DNA from: Homalodisca vitripennis
Lineage: Eukaryota; Arthropoda; Insecta; Hemiptera; Cicadellidae
DNA: 64,000 nucleotides
Assembly: GCF_021130785.1 (NCBI RefSeq)
Contig: NC_060208.1
Location: 170,618,501-170,682,500 of the forward strand
Direction of reading: 5' to 3'
The translations under genes were made by a program, and so were the position numbers. Shown in pieces: positions 58,191 through 64,000 of this stretch; the first letter of the stretch is position 1; every line of letters starts with the position of its first letter. The notes beneath the pieces were generated by a model. The model was not told the DNA's origin. It searched no databases and worked only from the letters and a program-made list of their open reading frames with translations.

Positions 58191-59570
58191 GTTCATATCT
58201 CTCTGAAAGGTAGCAGTGTGTCAGGACCAACAGAGGGTTCTCCGAGTGGAGACCTGTCACCCGAGGGGTGCTCCAGGGTTTTGTACTTGAACCACTTCTT
58301 TTTTCATTCTATATTGGTGACATCACTACTAACCTCCGACACTCAAAGTTCCACCTGTATGCTGACGATTTACAAATTTGCGCTACTTTTTACCTGATGA
58401 GATAGATACTTGTGTACAACTCTGATTTTGACTCTGGCCTAATAGCTAACTGGCCTTGCAGACATGGACTTAAACTAAATGAAACCAAAAGTAACTGTAT
58501 TTTAATAGGCTATAAAAGACTTATTAATAAAATTGACATCAATATTGTTCCAAAACTGATACTGACCAACAACGAATTAGTTTACAAAGAAAAAGTGAAA
58601 AACTCTAGAGCAGGGCTGAGCAGGTGTTGCTAATGTGAAACAGGATTTTTACTTGTTTACGTAGTCTCAAACGGTTTGCTCAATACTTGCCGTTACATGT
58701 CAGAGTGATGCTGTTGAATACTCTAGTTTTGCCTCATTTCAATTACTGTGACGTGGAGATCAATGACATGACTGTTGAGCTTAATAATAAAATTCATTGT
58801 GCACAGAATTATTGTATTCGGTTCATTTTCAACCTAAGACGTGATGATCATGTATTCCCCTATTTTAAGTAATTACCCCTATTAAAATCCAAAGAACTTA
58901 GAGATCTTTATTTACGTATTCTGTTGCACACAATAATACATAATGGTAGTCCCAAGTTGTTAGACCCAAACCTTGTTTTTATGTCTGATATCAGTGGTCG
59001 TAGAACTCGTAGGGGTGCATCCTTATTATCAATTCCAATTCATCGGACAGTCTCATGTAATAAATCTTTCACTGTTTCCGCATGTCGATTGTGGGAACGC
59101 TCTCCCAGATAATATCAGAGTTATTGACAAGCGCTTTGGGACTCAAGTTGGGGCATTTCTGCTGCGGACTCGGCAGGAGTGACGATTGGTGGTTCTTGTG
59201 GTCGCACTTGGGGCAACTGCATGTAACCTGAATGAATGGAGAATGAAAGCCTGTAAGGATGTCATAATTCTATTATTTTATTACTGCATCAAAGATGAGT
59301 TTGTTAGAGTTCAATCAATATACTCAATTTTTAATTTTAAAATGTAAATTTTTGATGCTTCGTAATCTATTAGTAAACGTAATTTAGTTTTACATGCCAG
59401 TTACAAAATTGTAATATTAATTTTTTCATTTTATTTTCTTCATTTGTGTTTAGAGGTTAAGTGTAAGAGAGGGCTTTGTAGTCCTAACTTCGCCTCTATA
59501 GGAGGCGACATGTTTCAGTTCATTTCATTTCATATACTATAAAACTATAGTATATTATATTAAAAACAGA
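58191..59570 (+). mobile_element. Third LINE, 3' fragment, right-arm copy
   Basis: The same LINE fragment as at 33,930-35,310, now rightward. The RT YADD box lies near 58,350-58,370. The C-terminal blocks LVLPHFNYCDVEINDMT (~58,725) and SGRRTRRGASLLSIPIHRT (~58,990-59,050) follow, then a non-coding 3' end. The frame is broken in several places, some different from the left copy. Confidence 0.75.
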
Positions 59571-59849
59571 AAAAAAAATTAAAAAATGCTTCAGTCAGGT
59601 GATATGAAACTACGAATTTCAATGCTATTTAACTATACATAAAAATATATTTTCTTGAATTATTATCAATAATACCAGGAAACCGCACTTTGTTCGGTAT
59701 TCTTTCTGGTAAATCGTGTTTTGGGATTCATTTTATGATATACTTATCCGCAAAAGATAAAACTATAAATCCCATGGCTATTTATTGTTCTGAAATCTTC
59801 TGCATTTAAAGAATTCTAGAGAAAAATATGCTTTTATGTTTCTTATTTT

Positions 59850-60160
59850 TTATGAAACTCTTCCAAATATGGGTGACGGTTTATAAAAAGACTTACTAAT
59901 TCATTTCAAAATGTCTGTTGTTCCATTAAAATTCGTCCATGCAAGCAACATTTACCAAAAGAATTTCTATTTTATGCGATTATAAACGCGTTCCTCAGAG
60001 AAATGCAATGCACCGCAATGGATACACAACATTTCAAATGGTTCTGAGGCGTGATATTGCACAGCTGTTGTAACGGCACATTTATATGTCGGAAAATAAT
60101 TATTACGTTCTAGAGCCCTACGACGTCTTCTATATCAACGTCTTTGTTCTTCAAATCGGT
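59850..60160 (-). pseudogene. Helitron-like N-terminal zinc fragment, right copy
   Basis: Mirror of 33,346-33,650. The C-x-x-C-G-A-L-H-F box is read leftward near 60,000-60,035. Same limits on identity apply. Confidence 0.45.
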
Positions 60161-60752
60161 ACTCTCGTTGCTCGTGAATTTTCAGTAGCTACACGCTGTG
60201 ACGCACGCTGACGCATATCTTGCAGATGTCGCTCTCGTTGCTCGTAATTTTCAGTAGCTACACGCTGTGACGCACGCTGACGCATATCTTGCAGATGTCG
60301 CTCTCGTTGCTCGTGAATTTTCAGTAGCTACACGCTGTGACGCACGCTGACGCATATCTTGCAGATGTCGCTCTCGTTGCTCGTGAATTTTCAGTAGCTA
60401 CACGCTGTGACGCACGCTGACGCATATCTTGCAGATGTCGCTCTCGTTGCTCGTGAATTTTCAGTAGCTACACGCTGTGACGCACGCTGACGCATATCTT
60501 GCAGATGTCGCTCTCGTTGCTCGTGAATTTTCAGTAGCTACACGCTGTGACGCACGCTGACGCATATCTTGCAGATGTCGCTCTCGTTGCTCGTGAATTT
60601 TCAGTAGCTACACGCTGTGACGCACGCTGACGCATATCTTGCAGATGTAGTTCTCGTTGCTCGTGAATTTTCAGTAGCTACACGCTGTGACGCACGCTGA
60701 CGCATATCTTGCAGATGTCGCTCTCGTTGCTCGTGAATTTTCAGTAGCTGTG
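60161..60752 (-). repeat. 70-bp satellite array, right (about 8 copies)
   Basis: Units spaced 70 bases apart (near 60,183, 60,252, 60,323, 60,393, 60,463, 60,533, 60,603 and 60,673) in inverse orientation to the left array. They are more homogeneous than the left array: nearly all are the CGACATC/GCGTCAGCG variant. The last unit ends in TAGCTGTGTAGCTGTGTAG. Confidence 0.95.
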
Positions 60753-61400
60753 TAGCTGTGTAGTGCCGCACGCTCTTGTGAAACATCTAAATCATCGCAT
60801 AATGCTAGTTATGGTTTGCAGCCATTTTAATTTAGCAGCACGTGTAGGACGAAGTATATGAAATAGTTAAATACATTAAAATTTAATGTGAATTAAATTG
60901 TTTAACAACTTATATTAAAATCAAAACTTTCTTTCGGTTTGACCTTCAATACCGGTTAATTTATACAAAAAAATGTTATTTTTACTCTTTGGAATTTCTG
61001 ATGAAGCATCAGCTGTGAGGTATTCATCAATGTTTATTATACAACTACAGTAATTTCTCTTGTCCATTATGTTCATTGGATATTAGTATTTATTTTAAAG
61101 ATGTTTTAGGAATTTTTTAAGTGAACTGAGTTAAAAAGTCATTTAACGTCAAACTATATAGCCGTTAGCTTACTACTTTTGCTATGATACGTTAGATGTC
61201 ATTTACTATAGAATGTAAACAAAGAAATATTGACTTTGTAGCAGTTTTCATTGCTTGAAAACACGAATAAAACAACGTTTACTAAAAATTAAACTTAGCT
61301 AGATCGATTTATCACGCCCGATAACTCCTGCAAACTAAATTTTATGAAAGTCGTTGGATCCATTTCCGAGATTCAGATTTTATACATAATAATATAAGAT
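60753..61400. other. Non-coding AT-rich stretch
   Basis: Nothing recognisable is seen between the satellite array and the TA repeats. The LINE interrupted at 32,593 does not resume here. Confidence 0.6.
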
Positions 61401-61409
61401 GCGTACATA

Positions 61410-61451
61410 TAAAGATATATATATATATATACAAGATATATATATACCTTG

Positions 61452-61492
<41 letters not shown>

Positions 61493-61497
61493 AGGTA
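61410..61497. repeat. (TA)n with inverted CAAG/ACCTTG pieces
   Basis: TA runs are interrupted by ACAAG, ACCTTG and ACAAGG, so parts can fold into AT-rich hairpins. It abuts the mariner-type element. Confidence 0.85.
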
Positions 61498-61516
61498 AAT
61501 ACTTCTTACTATCTTA

Positions 61517-61712
61517 CAATCTTACTAGCTACAAAATTAATAATCATCGTTTTTTAAATTTTTGACCTTCAGGTGACAGGCGGGTGAGGGGCAACTCAAA
61601 ATTTTCAAATAGCACTAGTTTTCATATAATTTTAAAAGTCGTGGTTAATCTGTAAAAAATACACTTAAAGAATTGAAATTGGATCACTCTAAAGGAATGG
61701 CAGCCCCAAACG
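61517..61712 (+). repeat. Left TIR of the mariner-type element
   Basis: Pairs with 63,476-63,668 inverted. Landmarks are AATCTTACTAGCTAC, AAATTTTTGACC, GTCGTGGTTA and ATGGCAGCCCCAAACG. Identity looks roughly 80%, so the element is old. Confidence 0.85.
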
Positions 61713-62354
61713 TAACTGAGTATTATTGCGATTCATAATGTACGGAATGATACCTAATTTAACAAATAATAACAAATCAATCAAGATAAAACTTTTTTGG
61801 TGATTGCAAGTAAGTATTATCGTATTAGGGAGGGAGTAGTTGGGAAACCTAATACCCTCTTATTTGCCTGATTCTTAACTTACGCAATGCTTTTATCCAA
61901 TCAGTTTCTCAAATTTCTAGGAGTTCGCTTGAAAGGTCTGACTTGTTCAGTTACCAATTACCGTTACTGAGTTTCTACTGAATTTAGTTGTAGTTTTAAT
62001 TTAGAGTATTACGTAGGTATGTTATTATTAAGATAACACCTCAAACTTACTGTTTTAATGTGTAACAATAACCTCTGTTCTAGAATGAATCGAGGTAAAT
62101 ATATAAACTGCTGAGCATTGTTGGTCGGCTAAGCGTATGTTGGCAGAATCGAGAGAGATATATGAACAGCATTGTTGATATATATGAGCATTGTTGGACA
62201 GCTGAGCGTATGTTTGCGCTTCATTTGATTGCAATCTTTTGTAATGTTGTGTTTTTGTTTCGAAGTTTTATTGAATAAATATAGATAAAAATTGCTATTC
62301 TGGTTTATTGAAATCTTAGTTTATTTATTACGATATAGCCATTTTTTTTTTTCA

Positions 62355-63182
62355 ATAGAAGAACATGTAGAACTCGTCCTACTCTATGGACAAATAGAAA
62401 CTTACAACGCAGCTTAAGGAGCTTTTAATAAAAGACCTGGTCATACTATTAGCTGGACAGCAGTCACTAAATTAGTTCAGAAGTTTCAGATGAGCCCAGA
62501 ACCGTTCGACCCAATACAGCTGAAGTAGGCGTTATAGCAGAACTTTTACCACCCCAAAACAGTTAGCTAAAAGTGTTGCGCGTAAACACAACTAACACTT
62601 TGGTCAGTGAAGAAGGCATAGAGGTTCATAAGATTCACCCTTATAAAATCACTTTAGCACAAGAACTGAATGAAGATGATTTTGATAGAAGGCTAGAACT
62701 TAGTGCGATTTGTTAACATAGAACTTAGGACCACTTGTTATTGATGGCAACTCTAATGGTGTAACCTACAAAAAATTGTTAAATACACAGATAATTCCTT
62801 ATTTTAACAACTTAACAGAAGCAATTATATCACCAAATGGTAATTATTTTTTTAATAGAGATGATGTATATTTCCAACAAGATGGAGCCCCTCTCCATTA
62901 TGCAAGAGTTGTAAGGGATTCGTGAAACCAGCAATTCCATAATCATTCGATTGGTAAGAGAGGAAGTATTGAGCGGCCAACCCGGTCACCTGACCTAAAT
63001 CCACTAGATTTTTTTGTGGGGCCATTTGAAATCAACTAGCAGAATCTATTGAGCAATTATGAGAGCGAATAGGTACTGAAAACATAATAATTATAAATGA
63101 AACTTTTCTAAATGTTAGGAACATGTTTGAACAAAGACTATTATGGATGGAGGTCCACGTGGAGCAATTTTTGGACACTTAA
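62355..63182 (+). pseudogene. Mariner-type transposase, degenerate
   Basis: The N-terminal helix-turn-helix region shows a VELV/LLYGQ.ETY segment and FNKRPGHTISWTAVTKLVQKF after frameshifts (62,370-62,490). The catalytic core shows FQQDGAPLHYARVVRD (second catalytic Asp, ~62,875-62,920) and RPTRSPDLNPLDFF (third catalytic Asp region, ~62,970-63,015). This is the layout of insect mariner-like DDD transposases. Numerous stops and frameshifts are present, and the first Asp region near 62,735 is only partly legible. It would have catalysed cut-and-paste transposition at TA sites. Confidence 0.8.
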
Positions 63183-63475
63183 TTTGAGGTATGTAAGTAA
63201 TCATGTCTTTATTAATTTGATATTTACTAAGAATATTATTAGCATCCAGTACTCATAACTGATTTGATTGTAATATTAACTTTAAACAGTTTTATTTTCC
63301 CTTTAATAAACTTTTAAACACAAAAATTATAACAAAATAAATGAGTTAAAAATATCCCTTCAAGAAGGTCTCTCTGTGGCTAAGCAATTATTGTTCTTGA
63401 CTTCATTGTTCACTTAATATTCTGAAAGATTGCAGCAAGATATGCAATTGATGCAGATTACTTTTCAACATTATG

Positions 63476-63668
63476 CGTTTGGGGCTGCCATTCCATGCAG
63501 AGTGGACCGATATCAATTAATTAAGTGTATTTTTTATTGACTAACCACGACCTTTAAAATTATAAGTGCTATATATAGAACATTTTGAGTTCCCCCCCTT
63601 CCTTCTCTGAGGGTCAAAAATTTGGAAACTATCATTATTAATTTAGGCCTTTGTAGCTAGTAAGATTG
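63476..63668 (-). repeat. Right TIR of the mariner-type element
   Basis: Inverted partner of 61,517-61,712, ending TTGTAGCTAGTAAGATTG. Confidence 0.85.
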
Positions 63669-64000
63669 CCGCAAACATATGTCATACATCTAAAAAACCA
63701 AGACAGAGGGGGCGCAACGTACTTTTCAAATTTTACTCGAATTTTACTTCAACAGTACTTGTGTATATATAATACAAGTACAAGTAACATTTTGAATACT
63801 ACAAATTTGTTGCCATTTTTTATAAAAGACTATTTTTCTATATTTCTTTTTGAAATAACTGAAACCTCAAAAATACCATAAAACATTAAGTATGTTTGGA
63901 ATTATTTGAACCATATTTAATAGTTCACTAGTTGCAACTGTAAAAAACATTTACAAAATAATGCGGTTACTAAATAACACCACTACAGGTTAAAAATGCC
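63669..64000. other. Non-coding end of window
   Basis: No gene or repeat is recognised in the last 330 bases. Confidence 0.6.

Larger units (their letters stand above)
56643..60752 (-). repeat. Right arm of the giant inverted repeat
   Basis: Near-identical reverse complement of 32,594-36,875. Its contents in order from the inner end are non-coding DNA, LINE 3' fragment, Helitron-like fragment and 70-bp satellite. It is ~0.17 kb shorter than the left arm, mostly because it has fewer satellite units. Confidence 0.9.
61517..63668 (+). mobile_element. Mariner/Tc1-superfamily element with long TIRs
   Basis: A 2.15-kb unit with ~195-base terminal inverted repeats (61,517-61,712 and 63,476-63,668), starting CAATCTTACTAGCTACAA and ending with its complement. 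It contains one dead transposase gene. A TA target duplication cannot be assigned confidently. Confidence 0.85.

Overview
The window is AT-rich nuclear DNA from an arthropod, probably an insect. The evidence is the abundant microsatellites, several non-LTR (LINE) retrotransposon fragments, a mariner-type DNA transposon, SINE-like pieces with tRNA-like and 5S-rRNA-like segments, and an integrated Polinton (Maverick)/adintovirus-like virus of a kind common in arthropod genomes. No intact host gene can be supported. Nearly all coding signal is mobile or viral in origin, and most of it is broken by frameshifts. I cannot name the species.

Layout. 1-13.4 kb is mostly non-coding and holds diverged blocks of a repeat family that reappears at 36.9-41.4 kb, plus a 5S-like SINE. 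13,497-29,530 is one Polinton/adintovirus-like element of about 16 kb. It has ~105-bp terminal inverted repeats (TIRs), lies inside a TA microsatellite, and carries a later LINE insertion near its right end. 29.8-32.6 kb is a second LINE, cut off on its right. 32,594-36,875 and 56,643-60,752 are two closely similar ~4.1-4.3-kb arms in opposite orientation. Each has a 70-bp satellite array at its outer end, then a Helitron-like fragment, then the 3' part of a third LINE. The ~19.8 kb between the arms holds the second copy of the mosaic repeat, a large gene-poor stretch, an intronless broken gene family member (49.5-52.1 kb), further coding debris and a 100-bp poly-C tract. 61,517-63,668 is a mariner-type transposon with ~195-bp TIRs and a dead transposase.

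The viral element encodes most of a virion and replication set. It has a protein-primed family B DNA polymerase with an endonuclease VII-like zinc module, a packaging ATPase, a penton-like minor capsid protein, a major capsid protein, an adenain-type cysteine protease, a parvovirus-type phospholipase A2 domain fused behind a DUF8207-like region, a coiled-coil protein, zinc-ribbon proteins, and a BRO-N/DUF3627-type DNA-binding protein. No integrase was found. The most striking feature is that almost every gene start sits inside the same short promoter-like module, a T-run, then (T)CTA/CCTA, then TATAAATGG, with the ATG part of the motif. It resembles the TAAATG late promoters of poxviruses and the TCTA late motif of the virophage Mavirus and its giant-virus host. 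One copy forms a perfect 28-bp-arm palindrome that points promoters both ways. This suggests late transcription by a viral-type cytoplasmic machinery, possibly that of a co-infecting large DNA virus; the dependence on a helper is inference.
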